From positions 58,755,787 through 58,819,786 of the forward strand of contig OX421962.1 in the NCBI GenBank assembly GCA_949128115.1: a DNA stretch of 64,000 bases. Direction: 5' to 3'. Below the pieces are notes generated by a model that was given only the letters and a program-made list of their open reading frames with translations, did no database searches and was not told the origin of the DNA. The position numbers were made by a program, and so were the translations under genes. The DNA comes from Anaspis maculata. Lineage: Eukaryota > Arthropoda > Insecta > Coleoptera > Scraptiidae. Positions 21,761 through 33,252 of the stretch are shown here, one piece after another. The stretch's first letter is position 1. Each line of letters starts with the position of its first letter.

Positions 21761-21831
21761 TCAAAGCTGGAGACAACCACATGTAACACTGTAACAATCA
21801 AGAGCATGTGGTTGTCTCTCTTTAACTTTGA
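21761..21831. repeat. Hairpin with 14-bp perfect stem
   Basis: GAGACAACCACATG (21770-21783) pairs with CATGTGGTTGTCTC (21805-21818), with further imperfect pairing outward. About 80 bp further on, another inverted pair with TTTGAAGTTGGC (21902 and 22001) repeats the style. These are probably small degraded MITEs. Confidence 0.5.
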
Positions 21832-22689
21832 ATTTTCAATCTAGTCTGTTGTGCCTTTATTCATACTCCAAGTAGGTACTCTGTGAATAACCAAACTTCC
21901 ATTTGAAGTTGGCCTTGGAAACAGAATATTGGTCAATGCAAGACTGAATTGACTGATTGATTAAAAATTTTGACACGATTGAAGCCAAAGCCAACTTCAA
22001 ATAAACACTTAATTGCGAAACAGGGAGATTTAAAATGACGAACACAGGCTCCAATATTGGTCTCAAGACAAATATATAATTGCAGCTGAGCTCTCATTAT
22101 TGAACTGTTTTAGCTCCTCTGCCTTTATCTCATAGGTATATAGATATGTACATAGATTTACATGGGTAGGTAGGTACGTTGCACAAGTCAAAAGTGATTA
22201 TTATGTCTATTCACGAGTAATATCGAAAAATAATTTCGAGGTAATTTCATTAAGGACGAAATATTTTTTCAATTAAATTGGAAAGTTTCCTGCCGAAATA
22301 ACCAATCTCGATGTGATATGAATATGTATGATTCTGGATTCCATTTGGGGAGTTGGTGGAACATATTTTCACCTGGCACGTAGGCCTCATCATTGGGCTA
22401 CCCACCCCTCTCCCAGACCAGCCGAGCCGTATAAGAATATGTATGATAAACCTGAAGGAATAAAAAAATGAATGTACAATTCGGATAACTTTGATCTGAG
22501 AAGTTGGTGTTATTGGGAGGTAATTTTTTTAAACTTTTGCTCTTGAAAGAAGCATTCAAGAATGCAAAGTATAGAAAAAAATTCAAGCTTGAAAGACCCT
22601 ATTCAAGTCTACTCCAAAGAGAATCCTGTGACTTCTTCATGAAAGTTCAAAGCTCTCCAACCACAGCTAATATCCTAGACAGACTGCAC
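21832..22689. other. Probable intronic sequence
   Basis: No gene-like features recognised, apart from the TTTGAAGTTGGC inverted pair mentioned under the hairpin. Confidence 0.35.
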
Positions 22690-23195
22690 GTTAATGATCA
22701 TTACACTTGATGATAATTAACGTTAGATGACGATTGCGAATTTAAGAGTGACACACTACAAATCGTAATTAGCCGATGAGCTTGCGCCGTAGCGCGTAAA
22801 TAAACGTGACGATCAATTTTCGCCTAAAATGTCAATGTCAAATTGTCGAATGGTCCGAAGTATTGGGCTATTAGTCCAGTAAAATAAAGATTTAACTTGG
22901 AACTAACTAGGGACTCGATGGAAAAAAATATAGCAATGTAGAGAATGAAAAACTGAGTGAGAAAAACCAAAGTTTCATTTCCAGTCATCCCGGGACCATG
23001 AAAAAAAAATGCCGAAACGCTGGCCAATGGTATTCAAAAATCACGGCGTAGATGCACGACCACCGGCGATTATGGTTACTCCTAGTTAATGATCATTAAG
23101 GTTCTAAATGACGTTCTAAATGATCATTAAGTAAATGACGACGTGACACACTAGTAATTTATATCGTAATTTACGCTTAATGATCATCAAGTTTT
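22690..23195. repeat. Cluster of TTAATGATCATTAA-like palindromes
   Basis: Variants of the palindromic string TAATGATCATTA occur near 22691, 23087, 23116 and 23180. GTGACACACTA follows in two of the intervals (about 22749 and 23143), giving a loose duplicated arrangement. Origin unknown. Confidence 0.4.
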
Positions 23196-23992
23196 CTAGT
23201 CTGTCAAGGGTATAACCGGTATAACTTTGAAACCACTAGGTAGATACATTGGCATTGGTCAGATTTTTTAGGAAGTTTGCATGTACATATTACTGTTGTG
23301 AAGAACCTCCCCTGCATCAAGTTCTAATTATTTTTGAGAAAAACACTGAAAAATCAGTTTCAGTTTTCCTCAATGAGGGCTCGTATCTCCCTTAGGAATT
23401 ATTTTAGAAATAGACATAGAATACATAAACTATGTTTTATCAACTCCCCAATAAAATGTAGAACCAAGAACATTATACTCTTACTCATTCCTATTACTCA
23501 AGAGTATGAAATTTGCCAACACTATAGCATTGACGAGCTTGTTTCTGTGGTAAGGATCACTTCCTGACGTTTGAAGCAACGTCACTGAAAACAGCCTTTG
23601 AATATTGTGAATAAATTTTACACAGCGAAAATTTATTGCGGTCAACGCTGCAGCGCAATTAAGAGCACGCCCCGTTCGGCATTGAAACGGATGTAGCTTT
23701 ATTGCTTAAATCTGTTCATGAACCCCTGTCCCGTACCATCATCACCGTGATGGGAAGCGAGAAGTTCTTTTGATTAATTAAATCTTTTGTGCGCCCGCAT
23801 TTTGGACGGAAAATCTGGCGGAATTTTATTCCTGTTTTCGCCTAAGGCCGGCCAGTTCATTAGGGCCGTTTTAATTTCAGAAAGTTATTCCTGTTTGGGC
23901 TTCATTTTTCGCTAAATATAGAATATTATTCATTGTTCACCAAACTGCAATATCGATATCCGAAACGTGCTTCGTTCAAGTAAAAAAGTATT

Positions 23993-24576
23993 ATAACGTA
24001 TGGTCCGAAAGTTTTGGGAATTTTTTTAAAAGCAAATAACTTTTTTTGGATAGTTTTAATTTTGTAACTTGATATTGCAAAAACTAACATCATCTTTAAC
24101 AATTTCAAATTCATATTTTTAACATATTGAAGATGGGCCATTATTTTTGATGGCTCCCAGTTTTCTTCTGCCATGTTCGATCAATCTCTGGGCAACAGCA
24201 GGATTAATTTCTCAGAGCTCCTGCCTCCCAATGTACCGCAAGCTCGACCAATATAAGATTTTTGATAAGTATTGAGCAGGATAGTATACGACAAGGGATG
24301 GGAAGCTGCAAATGAAGACCAATTACGGCGTCACATTTTTCAATAACATTACAGAATTTCGCATTTGAGAAATTGATACAGAAAATTATGAAACATGACA
24401 GAAGAAAATTGAGATCCATTGAAGATAATTGTCCATTATCAATATTTTGAATATGAATTTGTTATTGTTATTATATATAATGGTAATTTTTGCAATATCA
24501 AGTTCAAAAATAAAGACTATTCAGGAAAAGTTATTAGCTTTGAACCATTTCCCAAAACTTTCGGACCATACGTTAT
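23993..24576. mobile_element. 584-bp palindromic element, ATAACGTATGGTCCGAAAG ends
   Basis: The ends are perfect inverted copies over about 30 bp: ATAACGTATGGTCCGAAAGT, then TTTGGGA. The arms continue with mismatches for about 190 bp, including a TTGATATTGCAAAAA-type block. The TIR sequence and TA-rich ends suggest a Tc1/mariner-type MITE. No coding capacity. Confidence 0.75.
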
Positions 24577-24762
24577 TCTATGGGAACAAAACTAATGATG
24601 GGTTTATACAGCAGGTGAAGTAAAAAGTGAAAAATTGAGAAGTTGAAAGAACGTTTCAACAGAAAAGTAGGGATTTGGAGGGAGCCAATCGAAGCGGCTC
24701 TTCGCCATCTAACTTCATCAGTGTTGCCAACCAACCGTTTTACCGACAAATTCACAATGTAG

Positions 24763-24880
24763 ACAGTGGCGGACAATAGAATGGAAACATCCGTCAAACT
24801 TGTCAATTTCTGAACTCGAATCACGGCCGTATACGACTTGGCAATGTAAGTTGCTCCCAAAACAAAGAAAAAACATCCCT
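24763..24880 (+). mobile_element. Solo end of a Tc1-like MITE
   Basis: ACAGTGGCGGACAATAGAAT and about 90 bp after it match the left part of the complete MITE at 48459-48652, including CGAATCACGGC. The opposite end was not found, so this copy is truncated. Confidence 0.6.
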
Positions 24881-25261
24881 AAAACTGTAAAAGCGAGTAG
24901 ATTCCTCAGATCATTTTCACAAAGTCAGCCATTTAAATTCGATAACAGCTGACTGATCAAGACTTGAGAAAAGTTTAATCTCCATGGCACCAAACATAAC
25001 CCATAAGCAAGCAGTGCACACTGCACAGCTGCTAATCGTCTGAAGCCATATACTTAATTGTGAAACAATAGGCGCTTTCCTTTTACCACAAAACTTACTG
25101 TTCTGATCTAAGTTGAAGAGAGAAAAAGTAAGAAATTACAAGAGTGAAAGTGAGACACCACAGCTGTTTAGAACACGAATAATTATTAATTAAGTGGTTG
25201 GTATCTAGTTGAAATTTGTTTTCTGTGCATTAATTTTGCGCATAGATACATCACGTGACAC

Positions 25262-26399
25262 CAGTGGCGCCGAATAGACCTCTTTTTGTGGCGCTCGCCA
25301 TACCTCAAAGGAGGGGGGGGGGTCTGGAGGAGAAAAAAAGAAAGGAAGAAAAGAAGAAAAGAAAAAAGAAGAAGAGGGGAGGAAAAAAAAGAGGAAGAGA
25401 GATTTACCCAGCAAATCATTGGATATTACGATTATTAGGTATATTGAATCTGAATGAGTTCTTTACGATGTATACCTAGGTATAGGTATCGTATGATCAA
25501 AACCATTTCACCTCAAGAGTGCTATGACTTTTTTTTGCCTTTTCTAATTGTTGGTAGTAAGTATGTCTTGCAATTTACTTCAGAGTGACATCTGCATGTT
25601 GTTTGGAAATCTTCAATGCATGTCGCGTTGGTAACGAGGTTGGTAAGGAATACGACCACTCCCCGTTTCCCAATTTTATGTCATTCCAAAAACCAAAAAT
25701 AATTTTCGATAATGAAAGCTTTTCATTCAGTTTTAAACATTTTCAGAGACCGACATCAGCATTCAACAGTTTATTAAGTCATTATGGTCGCGATTCTGGC
25801 CAACCTTTGATATATAAAATGATAATTCATAACACCCTAGACTAGAGGCAAAAAGGTTTTGATCATACGGACTTCAACAGCCAACTAAATGTACTAGGGA
25901 AATCTCATGATCTTACGATCTCACAAAAAACTTTCGATGTTTGTGCCTAGCTACATTGCGCTGCACTGTATACTACACACTATTAATATGGAATATCAGG
26001 TGCGTTAGTTTTATTACTTTTGATTAAACCTGGGCCCAATTTAACAAGAGGATTTTACCTACCTTTTACTTACCCACAAACTAAGCAGTAATATTTTCTG
26101 CCAGAGTTCCTAAACTTGAAATTTAGCCCATGTCATCTATGTAGGTGCCTGAAGGGTTTTTTGAGAGTTGTCGAAAATTTCTAAATTTGAAAAAATAATG
26201 AGGACTATTTGATCAGCGGCTTCCCTTTTTTTGCTTATTATTGCTAATATTATTATTACTATTCCGAAAAAATTTCGGCTGCGGCGCTAACTGCATGAGG
26301 GGCTCTTAGGCCTCCCGGCCCGACCGTAGCGTGGAAATAGGGGGGGGGGGGTTAAAATTTTCTTCGCCATAGTAACTTTTCATGAGTTCGGCGCCACTG
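25262..26399. mobile_element. hAT-like non-autonomous element with 8-bp TSD
   Basis: The termini CAGTGGCGCCGAA are inverted over 13 bp and flanked by a perfect 8-bp duplication, CGTGACAC (25254-25261 and 26400-26407). An 8-bp TSD with CAGTGGCG-type ends is characteristic of the hAT superfamily. A G run lies just inside each end on the plus strand (about 25312-25321 and 26341-26351). A polypurine block at 25322-25401 lies next to the left one. No transposase was recognised. Confidence 0.85.
25312..25401 (+). repeat. Polypurine tract
   Basis: About 90 nearly uninterrupted purines (G run, then GA-rich) inside the hAT-like element. Short frames through it are compositional artefacts. Confidence 0.85.
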
Positions 26400-26469
26400 C
26401 GTGACACCACGCGCCCCCCACACCTTATAACTAGCCAAGCAGTGTTGCCAAACTTGTTACTTAGTGATA

Positions 26470-27172
26470 AAGGGTTGTCTAATCAGTATGACCATTTTTC
26501 ACAAGGGGCGAGGCCCATACTCGCTTGTGGATTGAGGTAGAGAGATGGATCACTCGTGCCATTTTTAGACATGTATTCAACTTTGGAAAATATCATTGGT
26601 CAAATGCGGGATCTAATGCATCTATGCATTTTAGAGTGAAAATTCCTCTCACAGTTATATTCGTTGTAATTTCGGATCGAATATTGGTTTTGAGTTCTAG
26701 AGGGCGGAGGTTGTCAGCATAGACTTGCGCTTTCAAGAAACCTCAAAGATAGAAATCTGGCAGCGTGAGATCGGGTGATCTCGCAGGCCAATTAATGTCA
26801 CAATTTTTTCGAGAACATTAAACCTCTGAGAAATAAGTGAACACTTATTGGCACGTAAAATCAAACCAGTCAAATCTCCAAAGCATTTTTGAGTCACTCG
26901 AAATGAATTGAGAAGAAAAACACTCTCTAGGCCAACTACTTTTAGAAAACACACACTCAACTTTTTTTCTGATGAGTAGACGAAAAAATTATTTTTTTCG
27001 GTTACAACTTCAGTCTTTTGAAGATATTTCAAGAACGGCTGAAGATATTTGATTCAAGTTTACGACGACTTCATCACCATGAAATCAGGATTATTTAAGG
27101 CGATTTACATGTCTTCACCTATTTTGGTTCTTCAGGTACAAATGTTCAATTTTTTATTTTTATTTCACCCTG
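26470..27172 (+). mobile_element. Second copy of the AGGGTTGTC Tc1/mariner-like relic
   Basis: The left end AAGGGTTGTCTAATCAGTAT follows TA and matches the ends of the element at 418-1028. The body aligns with the reverse complement of that element, including AGACTTGCG and GAGATCGGGTGATCT. On the complementary strand the transposase remnant reads RSPDLTLPDFYL, then a TGA in place of the Trp of LWG, then GFLKAQVY. The right end is tentatively the CACCCTG before TA at 27173-27174, which matches the left TIR only for a few bases, so the 3' limit is uncertain. Confidence 0.68.
26690..26800 (-). pseudogene. Transposase fragment with nonsense mutation
   Basis: Read on the minus strand, this is the same conserved transposase C-terminal block as at 683-880. 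RSPDL and LPDFYL are intact, then TGA replaces the family Trp, then GFLKAQVY. Stop-containing, short and without the other catalytic regions, it is non-functional. Confidence 0.62.
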
Positions 27173-27648
27173 TATATGCCGCCGGCATAGTTGGTATTGA
27201 TGGCTTCAAGTTTCAATCAAAAAAGAATAGATCAAACAACAATTCTACCAAGTGGCACCCCGCCCCATCATAAAACTCAAGGTCCATACAGTTTTCAGCA
27301 TCGAGCATCTGGACTATTTCAATTTTCTTGTGTTTTGACGAAGAAGAAGTGGACTGACGATGGAATGTGTAAGGACCTTTCTTATAGACAATAAAATTTT
27401 CAACAATTCCTTCCCAAGCATTTTCTTCCTAAGTGCCATTGTTCACGAGATATAAGCGAAAAACTGATCCTCAAGTTCTTCTCGAGGCCACAACGGCCGA
27501 AGCTCACACCGGATTCTTGAGGACTCTTACTGTGTTAAACTACATTATACTTACATACATATATTTTTGCTTATATAATAAATTCAGGCTGGCTTTCATT
27601 TTTGTTCGCTATTTGCGATTTGAACAGCTGAAATTCCTGGACTATATA

Positions 27649-28731
27649 CCGGGTGATCATTTGAAAACTATCCACCTGCAATAACTCCCGATTCCTAGTG
27701 AATATTTTTTCGAGCAAAAACAGGTCGATTTTGATATCGGGGGGGACATCTAAAACCTACATTGGCAAATTTCTATATTCACCCCCCTCGCCCCCACTCA
27801 CCCCAACTTTGAAATGTCAAATGATACCACCTACCTTGCGATACATCAAATTGAAGAGAATTAAATTTTCTTTTTGAAAAAAATATTTTCAAAATTTTTA
27901 ACCCCACCCCCTTCTCCCTAGAAATTCTCGTGATTGTCCCATTTTATATTCTGGACCCCTCATTTTTTTCTTAATTGAGTCGGCGTCATCCTAGATAGCA
28001 TCAAAAAAGAAGATTTTCGGTGGAAAAAGTGCTACCCAAATTCACCCCTTTACTCTCCCCCACCTAAACTCCCAAATTTAACAAAACACCACCTACTTTG
28101 TGATACATCAAATTGAAGGGAATTGAATTCTCTTTCTGAAAAAATTTTTTCAAAATTTTCTAACTTTCCCCCATTAAATTGGCCATTTGGAGTATTCTAG
28201 GGGGGGAATGGGAGGCTTTAAAAATTGTGAAAAATCTTTTTCAGGAAGAGAATTCAATTTCCTTCAATTTGATGTATTACAAAGTGGGTATTGACATTTT
28301 AGATTCTTAAGGTCAGGTGGGGGGAGCGAAGGGGTGAATTTGGGTGGCACCTTTTTTATAGAAAATTTTCTTTTCCGATGCTGTGCAGGATGACGTTGAC
28401 TGTATTGAGAGGAAATGGAGGTCAAGAATATTAACTTGGACACTCAGAGAATTTTAGAAAAAACGGGGGGTGGAGTTGAAAAATTTCAAAATATTTTTAT
28501 CAGAAAGACAATTTAATTCTCTTCAATTTGATGTATTGCAAGGTAGATAGTGTCATTTGGAATTTCAAAGTTGGGGTGAGTGGGGGCGAGGGGGCTCAAG
28601 TTATAAATTCTCCAATGTATGTTTTAGATGTCCCCCTTGATATAAAAATCGACCTGTTTTTGCTCAAAGACATTTGCACTGTTAGGAATCGGGAGATATT
28701 GCAGGTGGATAGTTTCAAAATGATCACCCGG
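27649..28731. mobile_element. 1.08-kb foldback element with about 0.5-kb arms
   Basis: The ends CCGGGTGATCATTTGAAAAC and (reverse complement of the right end) CCGGGTGATCATTTTGAAAC are flanked by TATA (27645-27648 and 28732-28735). The two halves are inverted copies along nearly their whole length, including C-rich/G-rich blocks and a TGATACATCAAATTGAAG-like segment that occurs twice per arm. The element is therefore a long hairpin with internal duplication. A truncated family member lies at 1244-1585, and a stray terminus is at 28976-28990. Confidence 0.85.
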
Positions 28732-29800
28732 TATAATATTCTTAAGACTCACTGCAACCGGTACCGGTATCATTTTTGCCAAAATGAATTTAGCTGAAAC
28801 TTTGATTTGATACAGAGAAAGCAACAGATTTAAAGTTTTTGAATTGGGGTGGGTAGGGTGGTAGGTCGTTATGGGAAAAGAAGTTGAAGATAGAAATACT
28901 TTAGATTTTTATGCTAATAAAAATCAGTGAGTATAGCCATCACTGCTACTCTGAAGTTGAATACGGCTCATTCCCAAATGATCACCCGGTAGATGCACAA
29001 GTGTTTAGTTAGAATATCTATTGGATCTTCAGAGACCGTTCTAGTGTTTTCAAAGGTGTCTTGACTAGGTATTTCCGAGACTGGTGTTGATGAGTTTTTG
29101 TGCTCTTTGTGCATTGCCTAGGAGCTTCTTCCTTCCGTCACCATCACAGCTTTAAATTCATCTCTGAACCGGTAATATGTCGAGCATATTGGGATTGTAA
29201 ATTTACAACCAGGAAATTCCTATTGGGTTTTGCAATAATTTAGGTAGGTACGCTTCACTTTGAAGCTATAAGTTACTGCAAGCCCACATTGTCGTTTTCA
29301 CGGGTAAATTACTGCAAATGCTGGGATAAACTTGATACGCTATACGCTACGTGCATAGGGATAAAGCGCCAACAATGGCTTTACGGAAAAGAAACTTCCA
29401 GCCATATGCCGTGCCGAAGCTTTGAGAATTCGTGAAAGTAAGTCTGATCCGGTGTGCTTTAAGTTGCCTTCGTTATTTTTTTTTTTTAGAAGTAGGAAGG
29501 CTTCTTGGATGTGACGGATTGTTCCAGAATAATATAGCATCCAGTTTCCAGTTTCTATAGTTTTAATTAAGACCTTTTTTCCAGCTGTAGCCATTATAAA
29601 AAAAAATTGTTGCCAAAGCCAATTCACGGCGGCACCGTGGGGGTAGGCCGAATGCATAACAAGGCTAATGGATCTCGGAGGAAGTCGCCGTAATCCTCTG
29701 GCTGCTGCACGAAGTGTCTGCGTGTATTGGGAGGAAGGATCAACGATCAGCGGCGTTTCTGCGAGAGTTAATGCCGTGAATAATGCAAGGGTGTACGAAC
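28732..29800. other. Unassigned sequence with a stray foldback terminus
   Basis: AATGATCACCCGGTA at about 28977-28991 is the terminal sequence of the foldback family without its partner. A 105-codon minus-strand frame at 29340-29657 shows no recognisable domain. Nothing else is seen. Confidence 0.4.
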
Positions 29801-30117
29801 CTCATCAAGGGGAGGCTTCTCGCAGTCGTGGTCGCAGTTGTTGTTGCAGCCGGTGGAGTTGCGGTCGTCCAAGTAGCTGGGTAGGCTGCCGCAGATCTTG
29901 CCCTCGTTGTGCGGTCCCTTTCCATTACAAATGCTGCCGCTCGATTGAGACCTCCGTCCGGATAAGCCCTTGGACGAATGGCGGCTGACGTTGGCGCCCA
30001 TCTTCACATGATGGTCGTTGGTGGAGGAGAGGCGGCGCACCAGCTGGAGGAGGTCGGTGTCCTGGCCGTTGGCGACGACCACCACGTCCCGGTTAGGTAG
30101 ATCTTTGACCGCGCGTC
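29801..30117 (-). CDS. Coding exon of an unidentified host gene (exon A)
   Basis: The minus-strand exon is preceded by the acceptor ttgtttcag and ends GATGAG before gttcgt. It enters with two bases of a split codon, then is open for 105 codons: RAVKDLPNRDVVVVANGQDT, DLLQLVRRLSS, a Ser/Arg-rich stretch, then ICNGKGPHNEGKICGSLPSY and a Cys/Asn/Asp-rich end, CEKPPLDE. It stands out from its surroundings by high GC and CpG and balanced codon use. The donor is weak; if unused, the frame continues to a stop after HYSRH. I do not recognise the family. Exon B (18667-18862) follows in the correct phase after about 11 kb. Confidence 0.65.
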
Positions 30118-30986
30118 CTGAAACAAATTCCTTATTATGATCAGCTTCATTTCAATTATCTCTAGATAACTTGTCGACACAATTTTTGGTAAACAGATTT
30201 AGTTTCATAGTGCAGTTGAATCTATTTTAGGATAGGATAACATGAAATAATATTGAATTGATTGAAATGCAAGCAATATTAATATAAATGTTAGTTGATG
30301 CTGATCACTGTGGATCATCGATGAGTGAAATATAAATTGAAAGATTATTTTGGATTAAAGCAACTGTGACAAATTTAGCCCCAAGCTATCGGCTTTTCAT
30401 TATTCCATCCAATGACAGATACTAATAATAATAGTTTCAACCAATGTTGATTTTGATTTGCATCATTATTTCGCATGCATCAGACATGAATTGGATACCT
30501 AGACAAGTCGTTAATTGAAGTGGGACACCAAAAGAGCTCACCAACTTTGGGAGCCTGTAACTTTTGACTTAGATGGCCGATTTCCAAAACTCTTTTCATT
30601 GTTGAATTATGTCATTTTTTGACCATTCACTCGCCATACCATTTCTTTATCTAACCACTTATTGGGCTCTATACGTTGTTTTTACTCCAACTTTGGTCCA
30701 CATGTTCTACGAGTTCTTTTTGAAATTGTGACCGCCTCTTTCCCACTGAGATATGACCTTGAATTCATACAGGAAGAATGGGTGGCTTTTCCACAGCAGT
30801 TGATTGATAACTGTATTGGGAGCATCCCACAGAGGTGCCTGGCTGTTAGGGAGGCCGCAGAAGGTCTCACTAATTATTGATTTTGATGATAAGTTGACTT
30901 ACTGTTCCATGTTTGTGCCTAAAAAAAGGAATGCTTTTTTGATTAAATAATTTATAAATCGGTTATCCAAGTCAAAAGTTACAGGA
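30118..30986. other. Unassigned, probably intronic or flanking
   Basis: No element or domain recognised. Short open frames near 30670-30880 on both strands overlap one another and have no support. Confidence 0.4.
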
Positions 30987-30999
30987 TCAGAAAATAAAA

Positions 31000-31192
31000 T
31001 GTTTGTTTGTTTTCGTCCTTAGCAGCGTTTTTTCACGCCATAGGAGTTTTGCTGCATTCATTCAAGTATATATTATAATCTGATCATTTCCCTTTTCACA
31101 GCACAACACCCAGACCTGCTGAGCCCAAGAATCGAACCCGGGAGCTCCACTTGCCGGGCGAACACGCATTTCACTCGACTAGCGGGCCCGTC
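31000..31192 (-). mobile_element. tRNA-derived SINE, full-length copy 1
   Basis: A 193-bp insertion flanked by a perfect 13-bp TSD, TCAGAAAATAAAA (30987-30999 and 31193-31205). Read on the minus strand, the head has an A box (CTAGTCGAGTGAAATGCGTG) and a B box (GGTTCGATTCT). An unrelated tail follows, containing CAGCAGGTCTGGGTGTTGTG and ending in an AAAACAAACAAACA run. A second full copy lies at 51527-51720. The acceptor stem does not close, so it is not a tRNA gene. Confidence 0.88.
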
Positions 31193-31205
31193 TCAGAAAA
31201 TAAAA

Positions 31206-32990
31206 ATAGAATGTTTCTATACCTTCTAAACAACTATATCACTCGCTGGTCAGTCACATTGCAAAGGTGTGTATTTCTTTTTGCATTCCTAGGCGCTCGA
31301 ATAAACAGAGTCTCACCAGGGTAACGCCGTCCTTGGAATGAAATACGCTAAGAGGGTACCTACGGGCTAGGTACCCTTTTCGATTTGTATTGTGAAAGTT
31401 GCTCTAATAAAACCGAAAATAAAACATTAGGTATTGATGTTTTGATTGTTTGCCAACTCAATGCTTTGACATTCACATGCAGATGGATGGGCTCTACATA
31501 TTAATGAATTGTGGCTGAAGCAGTTACTGAAAGTGTGAGAACAGTTCCGACATGAACCTGTCCAATCTAGAACTACTCTAGTTATTGAGGATACCTAGGT
31601 ATACCTATTATAACAGTTAACAGTGCTTGTTTCTGTGAATTGTGTTAATAATATAATTCTCATAATACAAACATTTTGAATATTTGCGACGTTCTTTGAC
31701 TGACTTGATGCTTAATTACAGCATTTTAATTACATATTTCCGATGTCTTTGTGAGCATCGAAACAGAGAAATTTGCACCTAATTAAATTATCTGCCTACA
31801 TATTTTGTGCATCTTGTTGTTGGTTAATTTTTAATCGACTCCGTGGGAATTCATCTACATTACCTACTCATGTTAAAAGGGAAAGCTTGATGTATTATGC
31901 GAAAAATTAAGTTCTACATCCAAACGACCTCCTGTGGGCTTCCTAAACTCATATATTTTCTCATCCATAACATAACTACTTAGGCTCGACCCGCATCTAG
32001 AATTCTTGAAGTGCTCTCTGTAACATTTGCGGATTTAGGATAAACCCCCTCGACCTCCTGGCGGAATTCATTAAAAGCATTCGGGTCTGGAACTTTTGCA
32101 ATTCCTTACTGGTGTTGTGTCTCTAGTTTTCTAATAAGCTTCAGCCAGGACGGGAGATAATGAAATTTCAACAAATTGTATACAACAAGACAGTCTCACA
32201 CTTTTCAAGAGTTGAAACACCGAAAATCGGAACGATTCACGAAAAGATAATTTTTGAGTAATTTGTGTGGACACATTGCATCACTTGCGTAAACATTGTC
32301 GGTCTATGTGGGAGTGTGCGTGTGGTAATCCTAATTGTAGGAAATCGAAACAATTGTATTAGGCAGAGGTATGTGGTTTATTATGTACTAACTTGTTTGA
32401 TCTAAATTAATAATCAACAAGGTATGTGACTTTATCATTATCCTGAACTAAACTACGCAACATAAATAAATCACACCCCAAAATTGTGCTCCTTTTCAAA
32501 TCCGGATAACTTTTGACAACTACAAACAATTTTGTCTATTTCGGTTATACAATGACCACTTTGTAGCACTGTTTTTGCGAAAAACATTGTCATAAAAATC
32601 TACTTTGTGCAACTGAAAATAGTAGTATGAAAAACATGTGTTACAATGGAGCCATGCACTGCCACTTTTGTCCGCTGGAAGACGTCACTTCAGCTGGTAG
32701 ATTGATGGCCGTCATTTGTCGGAAACCCCTGTCAGTCCTGTCACTTAGTCGGAAAAGTCAAATCTAACCTTTCCTTTTTTGACTGCGGTCAATGTGAAGT
32801 TGTCAAACGTAGTGATGAGAGAACGTAAAATATCCGTCTGCATTTGCTATTATTATAGTCCGGAAGACAGACGGACGCATGTTTAGTACCCCGATCGAGT
32901 TATGTTTTGAGACTATCATCTATGTATCGAGAAAATATGTGCAACCATGAAATGACAATCCTGCCGGAAATGCAATTAATTCAATAATTT
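31206..32990. other. Unassigned sequence
   Basis: AT-rich with no coding or repeat structure recognised by eye. Confidence 0.4.
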
Positions 32991-32994
32991 AAAA

Positions 32995-33252
32995 ATTGTA
33001 GAATACAACCTTCAACATTTTTGTCAACAAATGTCAGTCACATTGTTGATGGCACACAACAATCACCTCGACAATCACCTCTTTCACGCGCCACTGTCGG
33101 AACTTACATGGTGCTGCTAAGCAACTATCGTTACGCATACGCAATACTAGATGAGTTTCTGGCAGTGGCCCGTGAAAGGGGTGATTGTTGAGTGCCATCA
33201 ACAATGTGACTGACATTTGTTGACAAGAATTTTTAAGGTTGTAAAGTCTACA
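32995..33252. mobile_element. Hairpin MITE of about 260 bp
   Basis: Arms of about 100 bp are inverted: the left arm carries TTGTCAACAAATGTCAGTCA and CATTGTTGATGGCA, and the right arm has their complements. The outermost TGTAGA..ACAACCTT also pairs with mismatches. A central loop of about 60 bp remains. No TSD could be fixed. Confidence 0.72.

Noticed and set aside
25255..25479. Lys/Arg-rich frame and its Ser/Phe-rich antisense frames
   Set aside because: Translation of the polypurine tract.
31090..31192. Possible functional tRNA gene
   Set aside because: A and B boxes are present but the acceptor stem does not pair, and the sequence is the head of a 193-bp SINE with TSD.
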